The notes beneath the pieces were generated by a model. The model searched no databases and was not told the origin of the DNA. It worked only from the letters and a program-made list of their open reading frames with translations. DNA of 64,000 bases, from positions 4,518,001-4,582,000 of the forward strand of contig CP126197.1 in NCBI GenBank assembly GCA_030272155.1, read 5' to 3'. Positions 47,502 through 58,068 of this stretch are shown here, piece after piece; the first letter of the stretch is position 1; each line of letters begins with the position of its first letter. This stretch comes from Tetradesmus obliquus. Its lineage: Eukaryota > Chlorophyta > Chlorophyceae > Sphaeropleales > Scenedesmaceae. Made by a program: the position numbers and the translations under genes.

Positions 47502-48375
47502 AGCTGCAGCTATGCTAGCGAGCACGCTAGCACCTGCGTGTGGCCCAGGCTCGAAGCTCGCTGGATCTCGCAGTAATGTAAACTAGATTCTTGTTGTGTA
47601 TGTAGTGAAGTACAGGAAATGCCTGAGGCGAGCTGTGGCCAGCAAGCCAGGCAGCAGTGCACTACAGTCCAGGGCTGTGTGGTGACGAGGAGCACAGCAG
47701 AATGAAGCAGGCTAACGGCGTCTCCTGTAACTGTGTGTACAAAGCTCCTTAGCCAGCCGTATCTCATCGCTATAACCATGGCCAGCAGCCCAGTCCAGGG
47801 GCTTGCTGACCTGGCAGCCATACCCTGGTCATAACACAACCCTGGCAGTTACTCATGGTTGCGTCCCCACCCCAACCTGAGGTGTGCCACCATTGCCTAC
47901 ACCAGACGCTGATCCACCTGCTGCTAGGATTGCAAAGGAATAAAAAGACACCATAACGTTTGACAATGCTTGATGCTGCAGAGTAACCCAGGGAACTCCA
48001 TTTCCGGCACACGTTTAGCCTGCTGCAGGCAAGCAGCCACAATGAGCCCATTCGCATCAAGAACACGCCGAATCGGCAGCCGTCATCACCTTCAGCTGCA
48101 TTGTGATCTACTAAGTGATCTGCACATCAAGCACTCTATGGCCCAAACAACAGAAGTGACAGAGGTCACCTCCGGAGTCCGGCTTCTGTGGTATGGGCAG
48201 AGACAATGTTCAGCCAAGCCAGACCTGCCACTACAGACTGACCCAAGAGCACAGCCAAAGCCAATAGCTATCACTGTGCCGCATGCAGAACCCAGCTGTG
48301 CAAAGCGTGGAAAGCAGCAGACGTCACCGCCAACACCTCCTCAAAGCACACACCGCACACTGCTGGCACAAGAAT
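47502..48375. other. Intergenic region, no gene supported
   Basis: Upstream flank of the S26-like gene and 3' flank of the leucine-rich-repeat gene, both on the - strand. Open frames do not look coding. Nothing else is seen. Confidence 0.45.
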
Positions 48376-50028
48376 TCAGCGCCGCCGCTGACGCATTGCT
48401 GCATTTATCCTACCAATCACCTCCTCGCTGACCCCTATGTCCTGCGAGAAACTAAGGCGCTGCAGGCACGGCAGGTTTGTGAGCTGCATCAGCGCCCGTT
48501 CATATGCCTCACCCACTCCGATGAGTCCGAGGAACGTCAATTGGCTGAGGTGCGAGATTGCCGCCATACATGCCATGTGTTCCAGCTGACAGAACTTCAG
48601 GTCCAAGTGGCGCAGCTGCTTCAAGCTGCATGCAAGCGCACTTGCCACCAAGTCATCCACGCCGTTTCCTGCACCACTCAGGTCTAGGTGGGTCAGGGCT
48701 GTCAGCGCAGTCAGCGCCAACGCATCGGCAGGCACCATCCAAGATGGCATGGGGATTGTCAAACTCCTGAGCCGTGCCAGGCCTGCCAAGCTGTCACAAA
48801 CAGCTATAGGGAACACGCGCCCAGCGTCAGCATTGTTATCAGCCGCATCATCTTGACCTCCAAGCCTGTGGCCCACAGCCAGCTCAAGCTTTGTCAGCTG
48901 CGTGCAAGCTGCTATGCCAGCCAAGATGTCCTCCATCTGCTGCGCTCGCGGAAAGTCAACATACTGAAACACCACTGACAGCTCCTGCAGCTGCTGAAGG
49001 TGCTGCCAGGCTGGTGCCGTTGCTACTGCAGGCGCTGCAGCGGCATAGTTCAACGCCAGAAGCCGCAGGCGCGGCAGCTGCACTAAGCCCAGCAGCTGCT
49101 CGCGATCCTCAAACTGCACACCCAAGCTGAGCTGCTGCAGCTGCTGTAGTGCGGTGATGCCCCTGGTGCTGCTGCAGTCGTTCAGCCACAGCCGCTGCAG
49201 CTGAGCCGGCAGCACAGAACCCTGGCGCAGCTCTGAGCTCATCTCAAACTCTTCCAAGCTCGTAAGCGATGCCGTGTTCAGCCGCTGCAGCAGTGGCAGG
49301 TGCAGCTTCAGCCGCCGCAGCGGCAGCGGCTGCTGCAGCAGCTGCTGCAGCGGCTCTTCGACTGCTTTCCAGCTCCCTGCTAGCTCAAGCTGCGTCAGCT
49401 GGCTAAGGCTAGGGATGCCTGCAAGGCAGCTGCCTGGGATGCTCACGCACCCGTCCACTGTTGACAGGCGCAGCTGCTGCAGGCTGCTCAGCCGCGCCAG
49501 CAGCGATGATAGGGTGCTGCCATCAACGCCCGTGCTTATCTGGAAGTCCAGGTCCAGTGCTGTCAAGCTGTGGGCTGGCAAGTCAGCGAGCATGCCTGCT
49601 GACCTGGGCCAGTTGCTGTAGAAGCGCTGCAGCTGAAGGCCAAGCTGCTGCTGCGGACCGCTGGCAGGTCTGACAGGACCCTCTGCTGCTGCTGCTTCAG
49701 CGGGCAGCAGCCGTGCCAGCTGTAGAGCAGGCCGCAGCAGCTGGTGTGCCACTGCCATGAACTGCTGTGGCTGTGCGCCGTCATCCGTGCGTGTCCAGTC
49801 TTCTGCCGTGGCTTTGATGCTCCTCACCAACGCTGCATGCCTGGGCAGCCATGCTGCAAAGCTGCTGAGTGTTGAAAGCTTGCTGCGGCGTAATTCGACA
49901 TCCAGATTGCATGCGCCACATTCCTGCACAGCGCGCCTCCATGCGCTGCACACTTGTGCTGCTGCGCACAAGACCTTGGGACTTGAGCTGAGCAGTGGGT
50001 GCTCCAGGGCGATAGCCAGGAAATCCAT
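48376..50028 (-). CDS. Leucine-rich-repeat protein, F-box/LRR-like (copy 1 of a tandem family)
   Basis: A 550-residue frame from the ATG at 50028. The N-terminal 60 residues (ALEHPLLSSSPKVLCAAAQV then CSAWRRAVQE) resemble the second half of an F-box, where an FxxxxLCxxxVCxxW-type pattern is usual. The rest is a series of leucine-rich repeats (LTALDLDFQ, LQQLRLSTV, LTHLDLSGAG, LRHLDLKFCQLEHM). An acceptor (TTTTCTTATACAG) ends at 50054, just before the first exon bases, so an upstream exon carrying the first half of the F-box and the true start may exist; I could not find it. F-box/LRR proteins are substrate receptors of SCF ubiquitin ligases; that role is inferred. The two tandem relatives lie upstream on the same strand. 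Confidence 0.7.
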   Translation of the reverse strand: MDFLAIALEHPLLSSSPKVLCAAAQVCSAWRRAVQECGACNLDVELRRSKLSTLSSFAAWLPRHAALVRSIKATAEDWTRTDDGAQPQQFMAVAHQLLRPALQLARLLPAEAAAAEGPVRPASGPQQQLGLQLQRFYSNWPRSAGMLADLPAHSLTALDLDFQISTGVDGSTLSSLLARLSSLQQLRLSTVDGCVSIPGSCLAGIPSLSQLTQLELAGSWKAVEEPLQQLLQQPLPLRRLKLHLPLLQRLNTASLTSLEEFEMSSELRQGSVLPAQLQRLWLNDCSSTRGITALQQLQQLSLGVQFEDREQLLGLVQLPRLRLLALNYAAAAPAVATAPAWQHLQQLQELSVVFQYVDFPRAQQMEDILAGIAACTQLTKLELAVGHRLGGQDDAADNNADAGRVFPIAVCDSLAGLARLRSLTIPMPSWMVPADALALTALTALTHLDLSGAGNGVDDLVASALACSLKQLRHLDLKFCQLEHMACMAAISHLSQLTFLGLIGVGEAYERALMQLTNLPCLQRLSFSQDIGVSEEVIGRINAAMRQRRR

Positions 50029-51228
50029 GACGGTGCTGGCAGCTTCCTCTGTATAAGAAAAGGCAGTGTGCGCCACAAGGATGGCCGAGTGAGCAAGCAA
50101 CCAGCAGAGCACATCAGCATACATGTAGCATGCTGAGCTGCACCAGCTGCTGCCTTGCGACGCCACACCGCGCCAGCAAACGCACTGTATTACCCGCCGT
50201 TTTCTCATACATACGACGCTTCATTTTGCCGGTGAAAGTTGCTGTGGATGTGCAGGATCGCGAAGCGGCTAGCATACAATAGTGCCACAGGCATGGTCTG
50301 TTTGCAGGCCCGACCCTTGAGATTCAGCTGGTTGTCAGCTCACCAATAAACTATATGTGGGAGAGTTAGTAGAAGTAAACGTTGCTCGGCCCGTCCGAGC
50401 AGGCGACCAAATGGGCGGGACGGGCAGTACCAAGGCTTCGATGGCAGCAGCTAGACGACCCAGAAGCAGCAACTTTGCATCGCATCATCGTGTTGCAGTA
50501 TCACATGTGCAAGTGTGTGTACCAGAGCAAAAAGTCAGGGTGCACAGTGATAAGGCTGCCACTAAAACGCTCATCAGCGACACAAGCAAGGACAAACTTC
50601 CTGTGGCTCAAGTGGCGCGACTGGTGCCACCTACTGAGCAAATTACTGAATCTTTGTATGCCAGGGTTACTCCTTACATATGTAAGGAGGTTGCCGGGGT
50701 AGTGAACATCCCAACAAGACAGCAATGTGATGCCCAACGCATTATCTTTATCCTTATCAATGGCAATGGTTCTTTACGAGAAGTGCCCCACGATATTGCT
50801 CAACAAAGTCATTGTCAGCATCTGCATCATCGGACTCTGCAGCCAAGCCAATCCGCGCAACTGCCCATCCAGACTACGCCCATGCCCGTCTGTCAAGACA
50901 AGAATGTGGGCGGGTCCACAACGACTAGTGCACTTGCATAATATGACACATCTAGTAAGCGACTCCAGCCATGCCAACGTGCTGTGATAAACAAATCTGC
51001 CATGCGTAAACTGCCGGAGGCGCATGAGCATAGCATATGCAGCAGCATCCTACCATATACCACACATGTTTTATGCTTACTCCTCACCACACACATGTAT
51101 GTACACCATGAAGCTGCTTGCCACACCCACTGCCAGCTTGCAGAAGCAAACCATGCTACTGCACCAAAAAAGCAGCAGCCACCAACGTACGGGGCTTGTG
51201 ACATGACGCGACATCGCCGCACCAGCGT
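50029..51228. other. Spacer between tandem LRR paralogues
   Basis: The 5' flank of copy 1 (about 50230-50460) shares short blocks (GTGCAGG-TCGC, GGGCAGT-CCAAGGC) with the 5' flank of copy 2 (about 53080-53270), showing that upstream DNA was duplicated with the genes. A + strand frame at 50357-50941 has no recognisable domain. Confidence 0.45.
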
Positions 51229-53019
51229 TCAGCGCCGCTGCTGCCGCACAGCCGCCCAAAACCTACCCAGCACCTCATCCGTGACCTCTGCGTTCTTGGT
51301 AACCTCCAAGCTCTGCAGGGAGGACAGCCGCGTCAGCAGCATCAGCCCCCGCTCAGTCACACCTGCCACCCTAATGAGCTTGAGCGCTGTCAGCTGGCTG
51401 AGATGCCCAATGGTTGCCATACAAGCCATGCTGCCCAGCTCACAGCAGCTCAAATCTAAGTGGCGCAGCTGCTTTAGGCTGCAGGCAAGCGCACTTGCTA
51501 CAACATCATCCACACCATCCTCCGCTTCCAGGTGCAAGTGCGTCAGGCCGGTCAGCGCTGTCAATGCCAGCGCATCACCAGGCACAATGTGAGCGATCGG
51601 GGCCGCCAGGTGTTTGAGGCCTTTCAAGCGCGCCAAGCTGGCACATGCAGCCACAGGCCGCAGCTCACTGAAGAAGAATTCGCCATCTCCTTCGTCATGA
51701 GCTGGTCCGTCAACATATACGGTAAGCGGCAGGTCAAGCTTTGTTAGCCGCGTGCAAGCCAAAAGTCCAGCCAAGATGTCTCCCATCTACTGCTCATCAG
51801 GACCGTCGTATTCGAACCTCATGAACAGCTCCTCCAGCTGGGGTAGGTGCTGCCAGGCTGCTGTTGTTTCTGCGGCGTACGCTACATGCTTGTAGCTCAA
51901 CGCCACATGTCTCAAGCTTGGCAGCTGCGCTAACCTAAGCAGCTTTGCACGATCCTGGAATTCCACACCTAGGCGCAGCTCCTGCAGCCGCTGCAGCGCA
52001 GTGATTGCACTGGTGCTCTTGAGGTAGGGTAGCCGCAGCCGCTGCAGCTGCGCTGGCAGCACAGCTCCCTCGTGCACGATACAGTCTGTCTCAAGCTCTT
52101 CCAATCTGGTGAGTGATGACAAGTTAACCAGCGGCAGCTGCAGCTTCAGCCGCCGCAGCGGCAGCGGCTGCGCGAACAGCTGCTGCTGCGGCTGCTCAAC
52201 TTTTTCATCCCAGTAACCTTCCAGCATGAGCTCTGTTAACTGCCGAACGCGTGCAATGCCTGCAAGGCAGCTGCCTGGAATTCTGACGTCATAACCCACT
52301 GTTGACAGCCGCAGCTGTTGCAGGCTGCTCAGCCGCGCCAGCAGCGCCGACAGTGTGCCGCCATCAACGCCGATGCTCAACTGAAAATCCAGGTCAAGCG
52401 CTGTCAAGCTGTGAGCAGGCAGGTCAGCCAGCATGGCTGCTGACCTGGGCCAGTTGCTGTAGAAGCGCTGCAGCTGCAAGCCAGGTTGCTTCTGAGGGTC
52501 GGTGACAGGCCTGGAACGGCTGTAGCAACCCTCAGCTGCTGTTGCTGCTGCTGCTTCCGCTGGCAGCAGCCTCGCCAGCCGCAAAGCAGGCTGCAGCAGC
52601 TGATGTGCTACTGCCATGTACTGCTGTGCTGGAACGGCTTCAGCTGTGTCCAAGTCTTCGTAGTCGTCTGCCTTGGCAGTGATGCTCTTTATCAGTGCTG
52701 CATGCGCTGGCAGCCATGCTGCAAAGCTGCACAGCTGAGGGACAGCGCTGCAGCAAAGCTCTACATCCAGGTTGCATGCGCTACACTGCTGCACAGCGCA
52801 TCGCCAAGCTCTACAGACTCGTGCTGCTGTGCACAACACCTTGGGGTCTGAGCTGAGCAGTGGGTGCTGCGAATCAGAGCAGGCAGCAGGCAGCAAAAGG
52901 AAAGCCTGGTCAACAAGCACTGGGGCCAGTGTTATGCAGTGCTGCTTGCATACTGTTGACAGAGAGTTTGCAAGCTGGGCATACTGATCTGTCTCAAAAG
53001 GCCCCACAGAGCGAGACAC
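51229..53019 (-). pseudogene. LRR paralogue copy 2, interrupted by one nonsense codon
   Basis: It aligns with copy 1 along its length: the same N-terminal PLLSSDPKVLCTAARVCRAW, the same LRR order, and the same C-terminal segment (MACMATIGHLSQLTALKLI). At 51789-51787 the sequence reads CAG TAG ATG where copy 1 reads CAG CAG ATG, so one C-to-T change makes an in-frame amber stop. The 185 codons after it remain open and conserved. That suggests a very recent mutation, a sequencing error or readthrough rather than an old pseudogene. Unlike copy 1, the sequence upstream of the conserved start lacks the acceptor-like TTTTCTTATACAG. Without the stop the frame would be about 596 residues. Confidence 0.75.
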
Positions 53020-53704
53020 AGCCTAACATCACCTGTGATTTGTGCATCTGCATGATGACGACGTTGTTGATCCGTCAGCGGGTGTGCAGGGTCGCAAAAC
53101 GGGCAGCAGCACACAACAGTGCTGCCTGGCGGGATTGTCGGATTGCAAGCACAACGGCAGTCGTGAGCAATATTAAACTGTCAACAAGTCGCTGAAGCTG
53201 TGGTTGCGACCGTTGCTTAACGCATCTGAGAGACAAACGGATCGGGATGGGCAGTGCCAAGGCCTGGTTGAAGCAGCAAGGCAAGCCGGTGCACATCATA
53301 AGCAGTACTACAGTACAGTATGGGGCTAGACTGCAGCTTGGTGTTGCCGATTAATTTGACTGCTGCACACTAGCGAGGCTGCCAGACAACCCTAGTCAGG
53401 TACAGCGCTGTCGCAAGCATTGTTACCCACAGGGCCATTCATGGATAGGTGATAATCGCCTTCGGCCCTGCACCGGCATGTCAACGAGCAATTCATGTCT
53501 GCTGCTGCAGGTTGTACTGCAGGCAAGACTGCAACTGCACTTTGCAAGGTCAATCACTGCAGCGGCTGAAGGTTGCACAGCTGCCAAGATAGCCACGCTG
53601 CAACAATGTCACAGATGCCAAAATAGTATATAATTGGTACAACGTGCAAGCAGGTCAATCGTTACAACATGGCAACGCTTCGTCCGCCATTGCTAAGGGT
53701 TACA
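53020..53704. other. 5' flank of LRR copy 2
   Basis: Non-coding as far as I can see. It contains blocks shared with the flank of LRR copy 1. A TATATAATTGG-like AT-rich segment is at 53627-53637. Confidence 0.4.
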
Positions 53705-53842
53705 ACCACTATATAGTGGTCACCGAGATGTCCAGCTGCATGTCCAGGCATGTCCAGTTGCAGGTGTGCAACTGGACATGCCACATGGCATGTCCAGTGT
53801 GTGACTGGACATGGCCATGTCCAGTGTGCACGTTAACGTGCA
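53705..53842. repeat. Foldback array of ATGTCCAG units bounded by 16-bp palindromes
   Basis: A perfect palindrome ACCACTATATAGTGGT is at 53705-53720 and a second, TGCACGTTAACGTGCA, at 53827-53842. Between them ATGTCCAG occurs five times in direct orientation (53728, 53740, 53750, 53790, 53817) and twice inverted (53772, 53805). Several hairpins are possible, for example GTCCAGTTGCA pairing with TGCAACTGGAC. It may be a foldback or MITE-like element, or a cruciform-prone binding-site cluster. Confidence 0.85.
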
Positions 53843-53882
53843 TGTAGGCGTGACATTGCAAGCATCACGCAGCATAGTGAGC

Positions 53883-53939
53883 ACTCACATGGCAAGCAGT
53901 GGTCCCCAAAAGGCCACCGTGGCTGCTGCACCTCAGATT
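53883..53939. repeat. Dispersed repeat, copy 2
   Basis: Nearly identical to 25790-25847 over about 58 bp (ACTCACATGG through CCTCAGATT). It lies just beyond the foldback array. Confidence 0.7.
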
Positions 53940-54187
53940 CAGGTCAGATGTAAGCATGTATACGAATTTAACATGTGCAGCTCCATGTGCATGTGCTCTT
54001 TAGAGGCAGTTACAAGTTACAAGTCCTACGCGTCGGAGGCAGGCAAGCCTGCTTGAGCCTATGCTCTTCCGTGCGTAAATTAGAGAAGGACAAAGACAGG
54101 CCGGGGCCTGAGAGCTCTATCGTAAGAACTCATTCCCATCCTACTACGCGTTGACACAAGAAGCCCTAAGATAAGCTGCAACTGGCT

Positions 54188-54345
54188 GTCCCAGGGTCGG
54201 CTGCTCCTGCCGGCCGCATGCGGGCAGACTGCCCCATGGGTCGGCTTCTCCCGCCAAGCCGCGTGAGAGCAAAGTGCTCCACGGGCCGCCTTCTCCCGCC
54301 ACGCCGCATGGGGCAACGTGCCCCATGGGCCGGCTCCTCCAGCTC
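54188..54345. repeat. GC-rich tandem repeat of about 44 bp, three to four units
   Basis: Units built on TGCCCCATGGGTCGGCTTCT, then CCCGCCA-GCCGC, recur at about 54188, 54230, 54275 and 54319 with substitutions. A - strand frame through the units would encode Gly/Pro/Trp-rich repeats, but there is no other sign of a gene. Confidence 0.7.
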
Positions 54346-54716
54346 CGCCTTCTCGCCAGTCCAGTAGCCGCCGCCTTCAGGTCTGCATGTGTCAATTGAC
54401 ACTGCTTGCAAGCAGGGGTATGTGACAGTGCAGTGTCAGTGTTTCTTGCGCTTTTTGCGTTGCCGGGGAAGCATGGTGTTGAGGGGCTTGTGACAACGTT
54501 TGCCATTGTTGTTTGTGATGGATGTGGGTGCCTGCTGTACGGGTACTGCTGTCGACGCGTGTGAGGGGTGGTGTGGTGCAGGTTGTCCGTAGCGGAGTTT
54601 GTGTTGGTGTTGTGCGCGTTCACTGTGACGTCGCGTGCCGATGATACTGGTTAGGCTTTTTACTGCTTGTATGTGTAGATTATTGATGAGGGACGCTAGA
54701 GGCCTGCCGCTGATGC

Positions 54717-54986
54717 CTAGTTTTTGGAGTTGTTCTGGTACGGATCTGTGATGGCCTTTGCCGTGATGCTTCTCAGCAGTGCTGCATGCCCGGGCAGCCA
54801 TGCTGCAAAGCTCTCCAGCTGCTGGATTGGCTTGTTGCTGAGCTCAACATCAAGGTTGCATGCGCTACACTGCTGCACTGCATCCCTCCATGCACTGCAT
54901 ACTTGTGCAGCAGCGCACAACACCTTGGGGTTTGAGTTGAGGGATGGGTGCTCCAGGGCAATGATAAGAACTGTGCTGTCGACAGC
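54717..54986 (-). pseudogene. Truncated third LRR paralogue (N-terminal fragment)
   Basis: This - strand segment encodes IALEHPSLNSNPKVLCAAAQ, VCSAWRDAVQQCSACNLDVE and SFAAWLPGHAALLRSI, clearly the N-terminal part of the same family as copies 1 and 2. Similarity stops after about 80 codons, where unrelated sequence and a stop follow. All leucine-rich repeats are missing. An acceptor-like TCATCGTAG precedes the segment as in copy 1. It is a 5' remnant of tandem duplication, perhaps cut by insertion of the GC-rich repeat region next to it. Confidence 0.8.
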
Positions 54987-55801
54987 CTACGATGACAACA
55001 GGCAGCAGGCAGCACAGGGATGGTCGAGTGAGCCAACAACTGGCACAAGCAGAAGCTGCTGTAAGCAGTGCTGCATTCAAGTACTGTCTGTCTCTCGGGG
55101 CCTCACCGTGCGACGCCGTAACATCATCTGCCGAGTGACCCTCTGCATGGCTGTGGCGCTTCTGATCCGTCAAAGGTGCTGCGGTTGTGGAGGATCACGT
55201 TCAGCTGACAGACAACTGTGGAACCGAAAATTTGAGTGCAAGCCCGGTGGCAATCTTTATCACACAAGGCGTTGTGTATAAACTGACAAAGCCACAGATA
55301 TTTAGCAGGGTAGGCGACACCGACGAGGTACCGAGAGCAGCTAGGCAAGGAGAGCATGCAGGCAGCTGCAGCATTCTTGAATATTGGTCGTATCAAAGTG
55401 TACCCTGTGCAGCTTTCAGTGTCAAGGCAATGTAGCAAGGCTGCCACCGATTATCCAGCTTGAAAATGCTGCCGCCAACCCCCGGTTTGAAATCGGTTAA
55501 AACCCTAGTGTTGCACAATGCTCCATTGAGTTTACGAAGATAGAAGACCACCTTGTGCCGTATGCCTCCTGCACAACGATGCTGGAGCGTGAAGCCCATG
55601 ACTGCTGCAAGTCATACCACTGACAGACTGCCAGTCTCAACAGAGGTGACTGAGTCTGCAACCTCTTAAAAATTCCACCACAACGATGGCAGAACGCCAG
55701 GTACATGGCATATATATTACCTGTCACAACAGACACATTTGTCTGAACCGACAGGTGTTGACAAGCCATCCAGGGATGCTTCAAAGATGGCAGCAGACCC
55801 C
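54987..55801. other. Intergenic region, no gene supported
   Basis: The 5' flank of the truncated LRR copy, with short similarity to the flanks of copies 1 and 2 (TGATCCGTCA near 55161), and the 3' flank of the methyltransferase gene. No exon is supported. Confidence 0.4.
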
Positions 55802-56934
55802 CTATGAGAAGTTGCCAATGAAGTCATCGCCAGCATCTGAGTCAGAAAACTCTGCGGTCCAATCGTCATAGATGCCCATCTGCTCAAGCGACAGCCGCAG
55901 CTGCTGTGCAGTGCACAGCCAGCGCTGCGCCAACTCATCACCAGCTGCCTCAGCTCCTTGCTTCGAATTCTCCTGCAAGCTGTCCCGCTGCTGCCACCTG
56001 CCGTAGCCCTCCTGCTCATGGCTGAACACAGCTCCCAACAAACCAGCTTCTGCCAGCAAGTTCTCTGCATCCCTCTTGCTAATCGGCCCTGGCAGCTCCC
56101 CTACCAGCAGGCTATGGAAAGCAGCACAGTCAGCCACCTCTGACAGCACAGCCTGCAGCTGAGCCTTGCCTAGGCCCTGGCCATGCAAGCCTTGCAGCGC
56201 CCACACACTCAGCCGATCCGCTCGAAAGCCTGCACGCGCCAGCTGCGCACTAAACACAGTCCCTGGAGCTGCTGCCGCTGCTGCTGCTGCTGCTGCAGTA
56301 TCTGCCCGCCCTGCACTGCTTGCATCTGCATCAGCTCCTGCTGCTGCCAGGTTCATGCTCACTCGCCGCAGCAGGCAGCCACGCATGACATGCGCCTGCT
56401 GCTGGCTGTCCTGCTGCGCTGCTGCTGCTAGCAGTGCCTCTGCCAGCTCGTGCACCTCTGGAGGGGCCACCAGGAACAGCAGGGTGCCAGGTGGCCAGGG
56501 CAGCCTGAAAGGGCGGCAATCCATGCCATCACCAATGATGACCACCTGCATGATGCAGCATACATGCACAGTCAGCATGCAGCAACATACATGCTTTGGT
56601 CTGCCGGGCCTCATACGCACACAGTAAAGACGCTGTCAAGATTGCCAGGATCTCCTGGTTGATCAACTGCGAGCATGAACTTCAACGCGCGGAAGACTCA
56701 CGTATAATGCCTGGCTAGTAGTGCTGGTTGCCTGCAGCTTCACAACTAAACCTGCAGCTCGAATGGCCTACAACATACCACAGCTGTGCCATGTTCAGTG
56801 CCACATTATATCACCCCAGCCACACCTGTCTGTAGTCGCCGCTCTGTATGCTGTTCACGTTGGTAGCGGCCATTGCATTCAGCAGGCTTTCGTCAAGGTA
56901 GCGGGTGGCTATGACGTCCAGTAGTTGTTCGTTT

Positions 56935-56994
<60 letters not shown>

Positions 56995-57152
56995 CCGTCC
57001 AGCAGCTGCGCAGCAAAGGGGTCTGTAAACAGCCCATCAGGAAGGCTGCTCTCTGCTGCCCTTGCGGCTGCAACACTGCGGCTGACTTCTACTGGCCGCC
57101 TGCTGCCTGCTGCACAGTTGCTGCTACTGTTACTGTCAACCTCCTTTTGAGC
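55802..57152 (-). CDS. SAM-dependent methyltransferase, LCMT/TIGR00027-like (5' end unresolved)
   Basis: Two exons are supported on the - strand: 57152-56826 and 56545-55802, joined in phase 0, together 356 residues. The first encodes RRPVEVSRSVAAARAAES then LPDGLFTDPFAAQLLDG, the usual N-terminal pattern of leucine-carboxyl-methyltransferase-like enzymes. A CTG run at 56937-56993 then makes about 19 Gln, followed by TRYLDESL. The second begins VVIIGDGMDCRPFRLPWPPG, the SAM-binding motif I region (usually GAGxDxRxxRL; here GDG), then an acidic-loop region with PPEVHELAE. The target is unknown; family members methylate carboxyl groups or small metabolites. At least one short upstream exon with the start codon is missing from this model. 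A candidate ATG near 57440 did not fit the phase. Confidence 0.7.
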
Positions 57153-58068
57153 CTGTTACAGCAGCAGCGCAACAGGAAAGTGCTCGTCAGCAGACACTTG
57201 TAGGGCCTGCAAGTCAAGTCAGGCACTGCCATGCTGCCGTCAGTCCAAAGCGCCACTGATGAATGTCTAGGAGAAACCCCTTGAGTTGATGCAGCAGTCA
57301 CACTACAGCATACAAGTTGAAATCACTTGTTTTGCTGAATGAGCCTAGGGTTGACACATCTGGCTCACCTGGGACCTGACCACCTGGACATGCAGCCGTT
57401 GGCTGTTGCGAACACTGCAGAGCACAGCAGGTTGTGTGTCATCACGGTCAACTCCAAGCACAGCTTCTACCTATACACCCCAGTTGCTCTCAGGCTAAAG
57501 CGACTGGGCCAGAGCAACGGAGTGCACACCTGCAGCAGCGAGCAGCGTTCAGGCTGTAGCTCCTGAGGCTGCTGCTGCCCACCCTCCCTATGCTGCGGGC
57601 ATAGTTCCTGGTGCTTGTGAAACTCGTTTGGGTTTCCATTCAACCGTTCAAGCAGGTTGCACGTGTTCTCCCGTCACGTGTTGCGGAGCAGCTGCTGTGG
57701 TGCTGCTGAAGATGGGACTGCTGCTGCTACTGAACAACCTGCGAACCTTTCCACCAATGTTCTCATCATAACACCACAGCAAATTATTGTTTACACGAAG
57801 CAGTATGGCGAGAGAGCTGAGATCGCAAGCACATAGGAAGTGACAAGACGGACCCTGTGGTTTGAAGGGTTCGACGTGCAGATGCGCCCAGCTTAGGAGC
57901 AATGCTGCAAGGTATCAAGAACGGAAGTCTTGACACGGTTCTCTGTTGGTTCACAGCCGCTCAATCGCACTCGACAGACGCGATAGGCAGTGAGAACTGT
58001 CCAGAACGCTATACAAGCAGTTTGATCGTGCAGCAGCGGGCCGCATTGGTGCCAATTGATCTAGCAGC
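57153..58068. other. Divergent intergenic region
   Basis: Lies between the methyltransferase (-) and rhomboid (+) genes. It must hold both promoters and the missing first exon of the methyltransferase gene. No clear core promoter is recognised. Confidence 0.4.

Noticed and set aside
48559..50056. Plus-strand frames with Cys/Ser/Arg-rich peptides opposite the LRR genes
   Set aside because: They are shadows of leucine-repeat codons on the other strand; their spacing follows the LRR period.
50357..50941. 194-codon plus-strand frame between LRR copies
   Set aside because: It starts at a GTG, has no domain, and part of it lies in the duplicated 5' flank of the LRR genes.
51784..51789. TAG as a reassigned sense codon in the nuclear code
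   Set aside because: Several other genes here end with TAG at the expected place (for example 17446 and 37206), so a simple mutation or sequencing error is preferred.
53705..53842. CRISPR-like array
   Set aside because: Units are 8 bp, in mixed orientation, with irregular spacers of 0-30 bp, in eukaryotic DNA. There are no cas genes.
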